From Pelosinus sp. (GTDB lineage Bacteria; Bacillota; Negativicutes; DSM-13327), in assembly GCA_029239675.1 (NCBI GenBank), contig JARBUM010000015.1, forward strand, positions 16,669 through 80,668: a stretch of DNA of 64,000 nucleotides. Direction: 5' to 3'. Within the stretch, counting starts at the first letter, position 1. Each line of letters begins with the position of its first letter. This document shows, one piece after another, positions 7,156-16,320 of this stretch. Both the position numbers and the translations under genes were made by a program. Below the pieces are notes generated by a model. That model made no database searches and was not told the origin of the DNA. It saw only the letters and a list, made by a program, of their open reading frames with translations.

Positions 7156-8199
7156 CTATTCATCTTTCTTTAAGACAAATTCCAATTGAATGACTTGGGT
7201 ATCCTCTTTACGAAAGGCAACAAATCTCCCGTCCATAATTTCTTTAAATATCTTTTCTGCTAATTGATAAGAACATTGGGGAAGCCGTTTTTGATAAACA
7301 ACATCTATATCGTTAAAGATAATAGTAAAGCTTAGTACCACCTTATTCTCTATTTCCTTTACACCAATTTGCACATATAAATTCTTGCCATTATGACTTT
7401 GAGGAGCAAGATGTAATAAGCAATCAGCTGCAAAATGAATTAATGCATAATTCCCCTGCACCTTCCCCTCAAAATTATCCTCTATGTGGCATTTAGAGGC
7501 ACTAAAGAGAATGTCTTCTGTAACTAATAATTTTAATGTTTCTATTAACTTACTTAGAAGAAATTCTTCTTCACCTCCAGGTAACTTATCCGTATACTTA
7601 TGCAGCAGTGTGGCTAAGTATTTGCTTTCATTATCATCAATTCTTTCGATAGCATCCAATAACCAAGTATTTATTTTTCTAATGTGCTGTATTTGATTTT
7701 CCCGAATTGCTGAAGTATTTTCCATCTTTTTCAATATATTTTGATATGATGAATTACGTTTTGCTAAATTCTCCTTAAGTTGAACTTCTCTTTTCTTTAA
7801 TTGATAATGCTCAATCCCTTTAACAATTACATATTTTAGTTCGGATTCCATGTCCCAAGGTTTTGCTATGAAATTAAAAATATCCGCTTGGTTTATAGTG
7901 GCCAATACTTGGGATAGTTGGGTAAAGCCTGATAGAACAATTTTAACAGTACTAGGATATTTCTCTTTCACTATTTTCAGTAATTGTAAACCATCCATAC
8001 CTGGCATCCTCATGTCAGTAACAATTACACTAATCTCGTGCTTCTCCATAATACCCAGAGCTTCTTCGCCACTTCCAGCAAAATATGCTGTATACTTTTC
8101 ATCGATAACTGCTCGTCGTATAGAACTTAGAATATTAGCCTCATCATCAACAAATAAAACAGCTGCAGTACTTTGAGTAGGCTCTGATAAAATTTCCAT
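7156..8199 (-). CDS. Response regulator with long helical output region
   Basis: A 347-residue protein. The N-terminal receiver domain (about 12-130) has the acidic pair D18/D19, phospho-acceptor D62 in VTDMRMPGMDG, Ser90 in VLSG and K113 in IAKPW. It continues into a predicted coiled coil (about 130-180) and a C-terminal half without an HD-GYP, GGDEF or DNA-binding motif. The last 100 residues have a sheet-rich pattern vaguely like a histidine-kinase-type ATPase fold but lack its N and G boxes. AGGAGA precedes the ATG. No partner kinase is adjacent. Receivers with IAKPW usually belong to RpfG/PleD-like regulators, so the output here is unusual. Confidence 0.82.
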   Translation of the reverse strand: MEILSEPTQSTAAVLFVDDEANILSSIRRAVIDEKYTAYFAGSGEEALGIMEKHEISVIVTDMRMPGMDGLQLLKIVKEKYPSTVKIVLSGFTQLSQVLATINQADIFNFIAKPWDMESELKYVIVKGIEHYQLKKREVQLKENLAKRNSSYQNILKKMENTSAIRENQIQHIRKINTWLLDAIERIDDNESKYLATLLHKYTDKLPGGEEEFLLSKLIETLKLLVTEDILFSASKCHIEDNFEGKVQGNYALIHFAADCLLHLAPQSHNGKNLYVQIGVKEIENKVVLSFTIIFNDIDVVYQKRLPQCSYQLAEKIFKEIMDGRFVAFRKEDTQVIQLEFVLKKDE

Positions 8200-8502
8200 A
8201 ATACATCTCCTTCTTTACCATTTCCCATTTAATTAGTCCACTATAATTTCTTTCAGACATACAACCAACGCCGTAACAATATTGTTTTAGTATCCAGTTG
8301 AGCCACTTTACAACTATTTCTCCACGTATTTTATTTAACCTTCTCTATTCATACAATGTTTCCTTTTATTATGTAATAGAGCCTATTATCATTGCCTTTT
8401 TATAAGCAATTAGTTACACTTGTTATATTAGTTTCTTCAGAAGTACTAAGACTATTTTTTGGTGAGTGTTATGATCTTCAGTTTTCTAACAAGGAGATTC
8501 TT
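8200..8502. other. Divergent intergenic region
   Basis: About 300 bases between the divergent response regulator and the DUF1624-type gene, so it should hold both promoters. An open frame runs through 8392-8502, but its upstream codons lack a ribosome-binding site. No RNA motif seen. Confidence 0.35.
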
Positions 8503-9198
8503 ATGATACCTAACAATTTAATTGTTAAAAACCGCTTGGAAGAATTAGATTTTGCTCGAGGGTTGGCTATTTTATTAATGATAGTCTTTCATCTCATCGT
8601 AGATTTAAAGGATTTCTATTCCTATAAGCTAGAATACCTCCAAGGTTTTTGGTATATGGAAGGTAAATTATCCGCCATACTGTTTATCTTTCTATGTGGA
8701 TTAAGTAGCACCTTGAGCCATCGCAGCACACGCCATGGCATTCACATTTTGATATGGGCAATACTATTAACAATAACTACTTACGCTTACAATCCTGATT
8801 TTTATATTCGTTTTGGTATCTTGCATTTACTTGGCATCAGCTTACTTTCAGCTTCTATTTTACGTTCGCTACAAGCGAGATGGCTACTACTGCTAAGCGC
8901 TGTCTCAATTTTTATGGGTCTAATTGTTTCGGTACGTTTCACAGCCTCTCCCTATCTCTTCCCTCTTGGTTTACAAACTAGTACATTTACCTCTCTTGAT
9001 TATTACCCCTTATTCCCCTGGTTCGGAATTTTTGTTGCAGGAATCGTAGCCGGAAAATACTTCTATCCCCTTAAACAACCATTATTCTCTATACCTTTTC
9101 CTAAAACTATTACTTGGCTAGGACGGCATTCTTTAGCTATCTATCTTATACACCAACCAATACTATTGGCTTTTTTATATGTACTGCATAGAATATAA
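8503..9198 (+). CDS. DUF1624 / acyltransferase-like membrane protein
   Basis: A 231-residue membrane protein. It opens with RLEELDFARGLAILLMIVFH, the signature of the heparan-alpha-glucosaminide N-acetyltransferase-like (DUF1624) group, and ends with a GRHSLAIYLIHQP motif, as in acyltransferase-3-like proteins. About seven hydrophobic helices are visible. I start at 8503 because AAGGAG lies 7-8 nt upstream; an in-frame ATG 37 codons earlier has no site. It probably transfers an acyl group to a cell-envelope glycan, but the substrate is unknown. It appears monocistronic. Confidence 0.8.
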   Translation: MIPNNLIVKNRLEELDFARGLAILLMIVFHLIVDLKDFYSYKLEYLQGFWYMEGKLSAILFIFLCGLSSTLSHRSTRHGIHILIWAILLTITTYAYNPDFYIRFGILHLLGISLLSASILRSLQARWLLLLSAVSIFMGLIVSVRFTASPYLFPLGLQTSTFTSLDYYPLFPWFGIFVAGIVAGKYFYPLKQPLFSIPFPKTITWLGRHSLAIYLIHQPILLAFLYVLHRI

Positions 9199-9224
9199 TA
9201 AGAAAAACGTGACTCATCTTTTAA

Positions 9225-9302
9225 AACCATAGAGACGAAGAAGGCACAGAGAATAGATAGGGTTATTAAATTCCCCTCAGCGCACTCTGCACCTTTGTGG
9301 CT
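9225..9302. repeat. Dispersed inverted repeat, copy 1
   Basis: AACCATAGAGACGAAGAAGG on the left and CACCTTTGTGGCT on the right form an imperfect hairpin. It is related to the elements at 11783-11855 and 60681-60810, which share the ACCGCAGAGGCGCAGAGAA-like arm. Confidence 0.55.
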
Positions 9303-9353
9303 AGATCATTCTTTCCTTGCTCTCGTTCGCTAAAATATATACTTTCTAACATA

Positions 9354-9396
9354 ATAAAAAAATGAAGGCTTGCATCCAATAGGGCAAGCCTTCATT
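9354..9396 (-). terminator. Terminator of the ZnuA-type gene
   Basis: A 13-bp perfect stem, AATGAAGGCTTGC (9361-9373) with GCAAGCCTTCATT (9384-9396). Read on the minus strand it runs into a T-rich tract (9354-9360). Confidence 0.85.
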
Positions 9397-9407
9397 CTTT
9401 TGTTATA

Positions 9408-10361
9408 TTACTTTAGAGCGTTCTGCAAGTTTACTAAATTCTCGCCCATAACTGTTAAATAATTCTTTCCGTCTTTCATTTCCTGTTCTGTCAAACTTTC
9501 AATTGGATTCAGTACTAGCAATTCCGCCCCTGTTTCTTTAGCAATGGTCTGAGCTAATTTAGGGCTGGTTAAGGTTTCAAAGAATATGTATTTTACTTTA
9601 TGCTCACGACAAAACTCAGTGATCTTTGCCATTTTATCAGGTGTAGGCTCTGCATCAGGGGAAAGTCCCATAATACCTAATTGCTCAAATCCATACCGAT
9701 TCGCCAAATAGCCAAAAGCTCTATGGCTCGTTACAATTTGTTTGCGAGTCATTCCAGCTAGGCCTTTTTTAAATTGTTCATCTAATTCTGCTAATTTTTT
9801 ATTATAGTTTTGCGCATTTGTTTTATAATAATCAGCATTTTTTTCATCAACTGAAACTAATGCTTGAGCAATGGTGTTTATCTCCTGCTGGACAGCAATA
9901 GGGTCTAACCAAGCGTGAGGGTCAAACTTATGCTCCTCATCATGACCATGTCCATGTTCTTCTTCCTCTTCTTCATGCTTAGCTTCCAATTTATTAACAT
10001 CTTTACTTATTTCTAGAGGCAAAGCATTACCCAATACATCTTTTTGTAATAACTTTTCTACTGGTTCAAAATCCTTTCCATGATAAGCGAAGATTCTAGC
10101 ATCCTTAATTTTGATAATATCTTTAGCCGTTGGCTCCCAATCATGAGGTTCTGCCCCTGGTGGTATCAGCATAACTACATCTACCTTATCACCGCCAACT
10201 TGTTTTACAAATTCATACACGGGATACATCGTGGCAACTACTTTTATTTTTTTAACTTCTGGCTCTGCAGTCTTCGCTGTATTACCGCCACATCCAACTA
10301 ACAGAAATAATACGAGAAGACATACACTACCACTTACAAATCTAGTCCATTTTTCAATCAT
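9408..10361 (-). CDS. znuA: Zinc/manganese ABC transporter substrate-binding lipoprotein
   Basis: A cluster A-I metal-binding lipoprotein of 317 residues. The lipobox is LLVGC, near residue 24. It has KVVATMYPVYEFVKQVGG, the ligand region EPHDWEPT, and a His/Glu-rich loop (EEEEEEHGHGHDEEH, about residues 135-150) characteristic of zinc-specific ZnuA/AdcA proteins. DPHAWLDP and the SHRAFGYLANRYG helix supply further ligand histidines. AAGGAG precedes the ATG. No permease or ATPase gene adjoins it, so it must use a transporter encoded elsewhere. The overlapping palindrome at its promoter implies metal-dependent repression. Confidence 0.88.
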   Translation of the reverse strand: MIEKWTRFVSGSVCLLVLFLLVGCGGNTAKTAEPEVKKIKVVATMYPVYEFVKQVGGDKVDVVMLIPPGAEPHDWEPTAKDIIKIKDARIFAYHGKDFEPVEKLLQKDVLGNALPLEISKDVNKLEAKHEEEEEEHGHGHDEEHKFDPHAWLDPIAVQQEINTIAQALVSVDEKNADYYKTNAQNYNKKLAELDEQFKKGLAGMTRKQIVTSHRAFGYLANRYGFEQLGIMGLSPDAEPTPDKMAKITEFCREHKVKYIFFETLTSPKLAQTIAKETGAELLVLNPIESLTEQEMKDGKNYLTVMGENLVNLQNALK

Positions 10362-10373
10362 ATATTGCTCTCC

Positions 10374-10428
10374 TTAATAATAATATTATTATTAAGTAAA
10401 TAATACCATATAATAATATGATTGTCTA
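10374..10428 (-). promoter_or_regulatory. Promoter and 22-bp palindromic operator for znuA
   Basis: Minus-strand TAGACA (10428-10423), a 17-nt spacer, then TATTAT (10405-10400) preceded by TGG. A perfect 22-bp palindrome of TTA/ATT repeats (10374-10395) covers the predicted start site near 10393 and abuts the ribosome-binding site. This placement suits a Zur/Fur-type repressor. Confidence 0.6.
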
Positions 10429-10584
10429 TCTTTCCAGACCTATTTATGCAGTTCTTACTTTTAAAAAGCATAAATTGTTTTTTACCTTTTATTTTAGTTT
10501 TTCGAGGTATATAATGATAGATATTGTAATCTCATATCTTTTCATTAAAGATACTTGTATTTTATAACCAGGAGGGCAATTCAT

Positions 10585-11766
10585 TTGAAAAATATTATAG
10601 ATATTGTTGAAAAGCATTATGATTCCATTGTTTCATTACGACGTCATTTTCACATGTATCCCGAGCTAAGTGCTCAGGAATTCAATACACAACAGAAAAT
10701 CATAGAAGAGTTATCTGCTTTAGGGCTTACTCCCCGTAAAATCGCAGGTACTGGAGTAATTGCCGAACTAAAAGGGGCCCTTCCTGGAAAGACCATTGCA
10801 ATCCGTGCTGATATTGATGCTCTAGAACTACAAGATGAATGCGGCAAACCTTATCAATCACAAAATCCAGGAGTATGTCATGCTTGTGGTCATGATGGTC
10901 ATACGGCTATGCTTATTGGCGTGGCAAAAACATTAGTAGAGCTAAAAGACAATGTAGCAGGCACTATTATCTTCTTATTTCAACCTAGCGAAGAATGTTT
11001 CCCTGGAGGAGCAGCTCTTATGATAAAGGAAGGTGCTCTTACAGGTGTTGATGCCGTCATTGGAACTCATCTCTGGCAAAGCCTCTCTGTAGGAACCAGC
11101 GGTATTAGTTATAACCGTATGATGGCTTCCCCTGACTCCTTTACCATCACCATTAAAGGCAGAGGCGGGCATGGGTCTATGCCTCATCAAACAATAGATG
11201 CTATTCTTGTAGCTGCACAAGTGGTAACAGCATTACATACCATTGTAAGTCGTAATATTGACCCTTTGGAACAAGCAGTTCTCTCCATCGGTTCATTTAA
11301 ATCAGGTGATACCTTTAATATTATTCCCGACACCGCCACTCTCGTTGGTACTGTACGTTCTTTTTCTATGGATATCAAAAAAATAGTCTTTGAACGAATG
11401 GAGAAAATTGTCAGCGGTATCTGCCAAGCAGCAGGTGCTACATTCCACATCGATAAGACCTTCGGTTTTCCTCCTGTTATTAATAATCCGCAAATTGCTG
11501 AAGTATTTGCAGCTGCTAGTATGGAAACCCTTGGCAAGGAAAATACCTTAACCATTGATCCTGTAATGGGAGGTGAAGATTTCTCCGTTTACTTAGATCA
11601 AGTCCCAGGAGCTTTTATCTTCATCGGTACTGGCAATAAAGATAAAGGAATTATCTACCCCCAACATCATCCAAAATTTGATATTGATGAAAAAGCATTA
11701 GGTTACGGAATAGAGACTATGGCGCGTGCAGCCATGAAACTTTCGTCTTCTAAAGAGAATTTTTAG
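10585..11766 (+). CDS. M20-family amidohydrolase (N-acyl-amino-acid/hippurate type)
   Basis: A 393-residue dinuclear metallo-amidohydrolase. RRHFHMYPELSAQEF near the N-terminus, CHACGHDGHTAMLIG (ligand Cys/His, about 100-114), EECFPGGA, GTHLW and the late MGGEDFSVY are the family's metal and catalytic motifs. A TTG start at 10585 is chosen because AGGAGGG lies 8 nt upstream; ten extra in-frame codons upstream have no site. It would remove an acyl group from an N-acyl amino acid. It is monocistronic with a repeat-derived hairpin directly downstream. Substrate cannot be read from the sequence. Confidence 0.9.
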   Translation: MKNIIDIVEKHYDSIVSLRRHFHMYPELSAQEFNTQQKIIEELSALGLTPRKIAGTGVIAELKGALPGKTIAIRADIDALELQDECGKPYQSQNPGVCHACGHDGHTAMLIGVAKTLVELKDNVAGTIIFLFQPSEECFPGGAALMIKEGALTGVDAVIGTHLWQSLSVGTSGISYNRMMASPDSFTITIKGRGGHGSMPHQTIDAILVAAQVVTALHTIVSRNIDPLEQAVLSIGSFKSGDTFNIIPDTATLVGTVRSFSMDIKKIVFERMEKIVSGICQAAGATFHIDKTFGFPPVINNPQIAEVFAAASMETLGKENTLTIDPVMGGEDFSVYLDQVPGAFIFIGTGNKDKGIIYPQHHPKFDIDEKALGYGIETMARAAMKLSSSKENF

Positions 11767-11782
11767 AAGAGGGGACGTCATG

Positions 11783-11855
11783 AACCGCAGAGGCGCAGAG
11801 AACGCAGAGAAAAGTATTACAAATACCTCTCTGTGTTCTTTGCGCCTCTGCGGTT
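11783..11855. repeat. Dispersed inverted repeat, copy 2 (also terminator-like)
   Basis: Arms of 28 bases (11783-11810 and 11828-11855) match at 26 positions; the left arm reads AACCGCAGAGGCGCAGAGAA and onward. The right arm is followed by ACTTTTTTA, so it can end transcription of the amidohydrolase gene. Related copies lie at 9225 and 60681. Confidence 0.7.
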
Positions 11856-11901
11856 ACTTTTTTATTATTCTTCTCGTCCTATTATTTACACCCTAAAAAA
11901 T

Positions 11902-12642
11902 CTACTCCCGTACTTTTTCCATTAACCAAATACCAACACCACAAAATGTTAAAATGTATGCCAACATAATAATTAAAGAAAGTACAGGTGCTTCCCCACC
12001 AAGAGCTATAGCCCGCAGGGCATAGCTCGCATGGGTAAGCGGCAAAATCTTAATAATCCAACGCAATAAAGCTGGTAAGTGATCTGGCACAAAAAAAGTC
12101 GCACATAAAAAGGACATAGGCAACAATATATACGTATTAAAATTAGCCATATCTTCATGAGAATTCATAACCATAGCGGCTACAAAGGCCATAGAAGCAA
12201 AAACCAAACAGTTCAACACTAAGGTCAGCAAAAACCAACTGTTAATCAAAGCATGAGCACCAAAGAGATAGGCCAATGCAATAATAATCACAGAGGATAT
12301 CAAGCCTCTTAAGGCACCTGACAACACTTTCCCAATAACAAAAGAGCTAGAGGCAATGGGAGCAATTAAATATTCTTCTAATGTCTTATGATACAACCTG
12401 CTCATATTAAGAGGACTGCCTACTGAGTTAAAACTAATATTCATGGAATTTAACGCAATAATGCCAGGTACGATAAAATCCAAATAACTGCCCTGATTTA
12501 CTTGAATACTGCGTCCTAAACCCCAGCCAAAAGCTACAAGATACAAAACAGGTGATACCATACGGGACAAAATGAAACGGCCAATACGTCGTTTTAATAC
12601 GAGCCAATCCCGCCAAAAGACAGTCCAAATATCATATAACAT
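11902..12642 (-). CDS. ABC-2 type exporter permease
   Basis: A 246-residue inner-membrane permease with six hydrophobic helices. It shows the ABC-2 pattern VSPVLYLVAFGWGLG, FIVPGI and PLTHASYALRAIALG, resembling DrrB/NodJ permeases. Its ATG shares one base with the stop of the ATPase gene upstream (TAATG), so the two are translated together and form an exporter. It is the last gene of the run that starts behind the cobalamin riboswitch at 18.4 kb. The exported substrate is unknown. Confidence 0.88.
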   Translation of the reverse strand: MLYDIWTVFWRDWLVLKRRIGRFILSRMVSPVLYLVAFGWGLGRSIQVNQGSYLDFIVPGIIALNSMNISFNSVGSPLNMSRLYHKTLEEYLIAPIASSSFVIGKVLSGALRGLISSVIIIALAYLFGAHALINSWFLLTLVLNCLVFASMAFVAAMVMNSHEDMANFNTYILLPMSFLCATFFVPDHLPALLRWIIKILPLTHASYALRAIALGGEAPVLSLIIMLAYILTFCGVGIWLMEKVRE

Positions 12643-13481
12643 TATCCTACCACCTTTCGCCCAGTCAACTCAACAAAAGCATCTTCCAGATTTGTCTGAC
12701 GTAAGGTAGTCGTCGTCATTAGGGTAGCAGCAAAATTGGAAGCCTCACCGCGATCAGTAAAGAATTTTGTTTTTGTGCCCTCTTCATCAGCCCATTCTAC
12801 TACGTAAGCCCCAAACCGCTGACACAATGCTATTGGACTATCCATAGCAATCAATTTACCCTTTTCCATAATCGCAACGCGTTGACACAGATTCTCTGCC
12901 TCTTCAATGTAATGTGTCGTTAGCAGTACCGTAAGTCCCTCATTTTTCAAACGTCGTATGAGATCCCACAGACGGCGACGTACTTGCGGGTCAAGACCTA
13001 CAGTGGGTTCGTCTAAGAAAAGAATCTTCGGCTGATGTAACAAAGCTCTGGCAATCATTAGGCGCCGCTTCATACCGCCGGAAAATTTTTGTACCATATC
13101 ATTAGCACGATCATCTAGTTCCACATATTTCAGCAATTCCCCGATCCGCTGTTTTCGCACTTCTGGCAACATATGATGAAGACGCCCATGAAGTTCGAGA
13201 TTCTCCCAAGGAGTCAAATCAATATCCAGATTAAAATGCTGAGGAACTACCCCAATTACAGCTTTAATATGTCCTTCATTGTGGGCGGCTTCACAGCCAT
13301 CGATTACAATCTTGCCTGCCGTAGGACGTGTCAGCATAGTTAGTACGCGAATAGTGGTTGTCTTCCCTGCGCCATTCGGTCCTAATAAGCCGAAAATCTC
13401 GCCCTTGGCTATTTTCAAAGATAAACCATCTACGGCGATACGTTCACCAAATTTTTTACTAAATTTCTCTATCTGAATCAT
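12642..13481 (-). CDS. ABC-2 exporter ATP-binding protein
   Basis: A 279-residue ATPase: Walker A GPNGAGKTTT (about 34-43), signature FSGGMKRRLMIA (about 135-146), Walker B ILFLDEPTVGLDP and the H-loop TTHYIEEAENL. The GMKRR signature and TVGLDP are typical of the DrrA/NodI/CcmA-like ABC-2 group, not of import ATPases. AGGGGA precedes the ATG. It lies 37 bases past the importer ATPase gene with no terminator between, so it is probably on the same transcript. Confidence 0.9.
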   Translation of the reverse strand: MIQIEKFSKKFGERIAVDGLSLKIAKGEIFGLLGPNGAGKTTTIRVLTMLTRPTAGKIVIDGCEAAHNEGHIKAVIGVVPQHFNLDIDLTPWENLELHGRLHHMLPEVRKQRIGELLKYVELDDRANDMVQKFSGGMKRRLMIARALLHQPKILFLDEPTVGLDPQVRRRLWDLIRRLKNEGLTVLLTTHYIEEAENLCQRVAIMEKGKLIAMDSPIALCQRFGAYVVEWADEEGTKTKFFTDRGEASNFAATLMTTTTLRQTNLEDAFVELTGRKVVG

Positions 13482-13518
13482 CGTACTATCCCCTACTTCT
13501 ACTATTTAGAATGTATGT

Positions 13519-14310
13519 TCATATTTTCTTCGACGTTAGGCCCTGAATCATTACCACTGGCTTGCAGGCCCTATCAAAGATAATTTCACTCTCAACCCCA
13601 AATACTTCTCGCAAAGTATGTTCTGTAATGACGTCCTCTGGCTTGCCGGCAGCAAAAATTTGTCCTTGTTGCAAAATTACAACATAGTCTGAATACCTGG
13701 CAGCGTGATTAATATCGTGTAGTACCATTACGACTGTAAGCTTATGCTCATGATTAAAAGTAGCTAACAGCTCCATAATCTCTAACTGATGGCAAATATC
13801 AAGATAGGTAGTAGGTTCATCCAGTAATACTATTTCTGGTTTTTGGGCCAAAGCCATGGCAATCCATACCCGCTGACGTTCTCCGCCAGAAAGGGTACTC
13901 ACAACTCGATCCGCCATTTGAGCAAGACCAGTTTGATTTAAGGCCCAACCCACACAAACCTCATCTTGCTCTGACTTGCCCCGCCACCAGCTTTGATGAG
14001 GAAAACGCCCAAATTCGACTAGATCTCTTACCGTTAGATCACTAGGTGCCTGGGGAGACTGAGGTAAAACAGCCATTTGTTGAGCTATCATTTTCCCACT
14101 GATTTGAGCTAAATTCTTGTCTTCTAAATAGATAATACCTTTATCAGGTTTTATATTTCGAGATAAGACCTTCAACAAGGTACTTTTGCCTGATCCATTG
14201 GGACCTAAAATAGAAACAATTTTTCCTTCCTCAATTTCCAGGGAAAGATTTTTCAAGACGGTTTTATCATCGAAGTTCACGACTAACTCTTCTGCTTTCA
14301 TAATTGGCAT
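13519..14310 (-). CDS. FecE/BtuD-type ABC importer ATPase
   Basis: A 263-residue ATP-binding protein for iron-chelate or cobamide uptake. It has Walker A GPNGSGKST, signature LSGGERQRVWIAMAL, Walker B EIVLLDEPTTYLDI and the switch MVLHDINHAARYSD, the classic FecE/FhuC form. GGAGGG lies 7 nt before the ATG, and the ATG overlaps the permease stop (TAATG). With the permease and binding protein just upstream it completes an importer in the operon behind the 18.4-kb cobalamin riboswitch. The substrate is likely a cobamide, a corrinoid precursor or another tetrapyrrole. Confidence 0.9.
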   Translation of the reverse strand: MPIMKAEELVVNFDDKTVLKNLSLEIEEGKIVSILGPNGSGKSTLLKVLSRNIKPDKGIIYLEDKNLAQISGKMIAQQMAVLPQSPQAPSDLTVRDLVEFGRFPHQSWWRGKSEQDEVCVGWALNQTGLAQMADRVVSTLSGGERQRVWIAMALAQKPEIVLLDEPTTYLDICHQLEIMELLATFNHEHKLTVVMVLHDINHAARYSDYVVILQQGQIFAAGKPEDVITEHTLREVFGVESEIIFDRACKPVVMIQGLTSKKI

Positions 14311-15332
14311 TATGCATCCCTCCTTAACAAGTAGAGGAAAAAAGGCGCGCCAACAAAAGCCATAATAATACCTACAGGAATCTCAATGGGAGCAAATGCG
14401 ACTCTAGCCAAGGTATCACTTAGGGTAACAACTGCTATGCCCAATAAAGCAGAGGCTGGTAAGAGATAACGGTAATCTGATCCTACTAATAGCCGAGCTG
14501 CATGAGGTACAATCAGTCCAACAAAGCCAAGCAGGCCAACAACACTGACAGCACTAGCCGCCATCAAAGCCGCTACTGCCGTCATAGAGATTCTAGAAAC
14601 CTCCACATTTAGCCCTAAGCCTCGAGCAATCTCATCTCCAAGGTTTAAAATATTGAGTCGTCTAGCTCCCAATATTGCCAATATGCCACCAATGATCGTA
14701 TAGGGCAAAATAATATCCAGATGAGGCCAACTACGCGCCGATAATCCCCCCACCATCCACATGAGTGCTCCGTGAACTCGATCACTGTAAAAGACCAATA
14801 AAGCAGAAATAGCCGAATTCAAAAAGGCAGATACAGCTACTCCTGCCAGTATAATACGTACTGGGCGAATACCGCCTTTCCATGCCAAGATATAAATAAA
14901 GATAGCTGCCAGCATGGCTCCAAGAAATGCAACGGGAGTAACTAAATATTCCTTATGTGGAAACAATACCATAATGCTTACACCGGCTAAGCCAGCCCCT
15001 GACGATACCCCGATAATGTGAGGATCAGCTAAAGGATTTTTCATGACTCCCTGAAGAATAGCCCCAGCTAAGGATAAATTAATGCCTACAAGTGCCCCCA
15101 CCAAGGTTCGGGGTAACCTTATGTTCCAGATTACCTGTCGATTCGCACCTGAACTATCGGAAAAGATAGCAGAAATAATTTCCTGGAGGCTAATGGATAG
15201 TGCTCCAACACTTAAACTGAGTACAATACCGCCCAGGGCAACTATGGCGAATATTACTAAAATAAATGCTCTCCATTCACTGCGATCACGTACACCATTA
15301 CAGAAAAACTTTTTTTTATTTAACATTGCCAT
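14310..15332 (-). CDS. FecCD-family ABC importer permease
   Basis: A 340-residue inner-membrane permease with about ten helices. It carries the family motifs RLPRTLVGALVG, GAILQGVMKNPLADPHIIGVSSGAG and GFVGLIVPHAARLLVG. The start codon lies inside the 3' end of the binding-protein gene. An ATG two codons further in (15326) has a better-spaced GAGG and may be the true start. It pairs with the ATPase at 13519-14310. Confidence 0.92.
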   Translation of the reverse strand: MAMLNKKKFFCNGVRDRSEWRAFILVIFAIVALGGIVLSLSVGALSISLQEIISAIFSDSSGANRQVIWNIRLPRTLVGALVGINLSLAGAILQGVMKNPLADPHIIGVSSGAGLAGVSIMVLFPHKEYLVTPVAFLGAMLAAIFIYILAWKGGIRPVRIILAGVAVSAFLNSAISALLVFYSDRVHGALMWMVGGLSARSWPHLDIILPYTIIGGILAILGARRLNILNLGDEIARGLGLNVEVSRISMTAVAALMAASAVSVVGLLGFVGLIVPHAARLLVGSDYRYLLPASALLGIAVVTLSDTLARVAFAPIEIPVGIIMAFVGAPFFLYLLRRDA

Positions 15333-16284
15333 AAACCTCAGGATACATTACTTTTGCCATATATTCTACTGACTCATAAAAACGAATACCAGGATTCAAT
15401 TGGAATAATTCAGCTGGCAGGAAAAATACTTGTCCCCTCTTTACTGCCCGCAAACCACTCCAAGCTGGGTTGCTTTCAAGATCAGCTTTCATTCTTTTCT
15501 CAATTTCAGTCATATTACCCATAGTAACTACCAAAATAGCATCTGCATCCCCTTCCACTAACTTTTCTAAGCTATAAGGGGTCATTTCGCTATCGCCAGC
15601 TATTGGTGTACTACCTACTGCAATATTTTCAAGTTTTAAAATTTTAGCCACATTGCCAGCGATACTACTATCGAGCTCTACTGTAACGTTTTTTGCTGTG
15701 GCATGTAATATCACTATTTTTTTACTTTGGCTTGGTAACTTAGCTGTCACCTCATTGATATTTGCTTGCATAGTAGCAAGCAGCTTCTGAGCCTGCTCTT
15801 GTGTGCCTGCAATATCACCAAACAACTTAGCTTTTGTTAGGATTTCATCGTATGTTTTCATTTTTAATATCATCACAGGAATTTTACTGCTTTCAAATGT
15901 GGGAACTAATTTGTCATGAATCCCTTGAAAACCAATTACCAAATCAGGCTGAAGCGCTAATACTTGTTCGTTATTTATATTATAAATAAACCCTACTTCT
16001 GGAATCTCCTGCTGGGCGGGAAAGGTCTGAGGTGCTTTAGAGCTTGGCCTTCCAACTGCTTTGCCACCAACTCCGTATAACACGTCCAGAAAAGAGGTAG
16101 ACAATACAACAATGCGCTGTGGTTTTTTTTCTAATACTACAGTGCGCCCAGCATCATCGGTCATTTGCAGATAATGATCTGGAGATTTTGTTATAGATTT
16201 GTCTTGCGATGAAGAAGCACATCCTGCAAAAATTACACTTATTATACTTAGCATACAGACTAAATATGTCAATTTCCCTTTCAC
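15316..16284 (-). CDS. FecB/BtuF-type substrate-binding lipoprotein
   Basis: A 322-residue cluster A-II binding protein. The signal sequence ends in a VIFAGC lipobox. The body has DDAGRTVVLEKKPQRIVVLS at the start, the helical backbone between lobes, and GLRAVKRGQVFFLP near the end. A GTG at 16284 is preferred because GGAGAG lies 8 nt upstream; an ATG six codons earlier overlaps that site. It would capture the substrate outside the inner membrane for the FecCD/FecE pair encoded downstream. It follows the secreted cobaltochelatase gene on the same transcript. Confidence 0.88.
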   Translation of the reverse strand: MKGKLTYLVCMLSIISVIFAGCASSSQDKSITKSPDHYLQMTDDAGRTVVLEKKPQRIVVLSTSFLDVLYGVGGKAVGRPSSKAPQTFPAQQEIPEVGFIYNINNEQVLALQPDLVIGFQGIHDKLVPTFESSKIPVMILKMKTYDEILTKAKLFGDIAGTQEQAQKLLATMQANINEVTAKLPSQSKKIVILHATAKNVTVELDSSIAGNVAKILKLENIAVGSTPIAGDSEMTPYSLEKLVEGDADAILVVTMGNMTEIEKRMKADLESNPAWSGLRAVKRGQVFFLPAELFQLNPGIRFYESVEYMAKVMYPEVYGNVK

Positions 16285-16320
16285 GACTAGCTCTCCTTCC
16301 ATACATAATAAATGGGAAAG

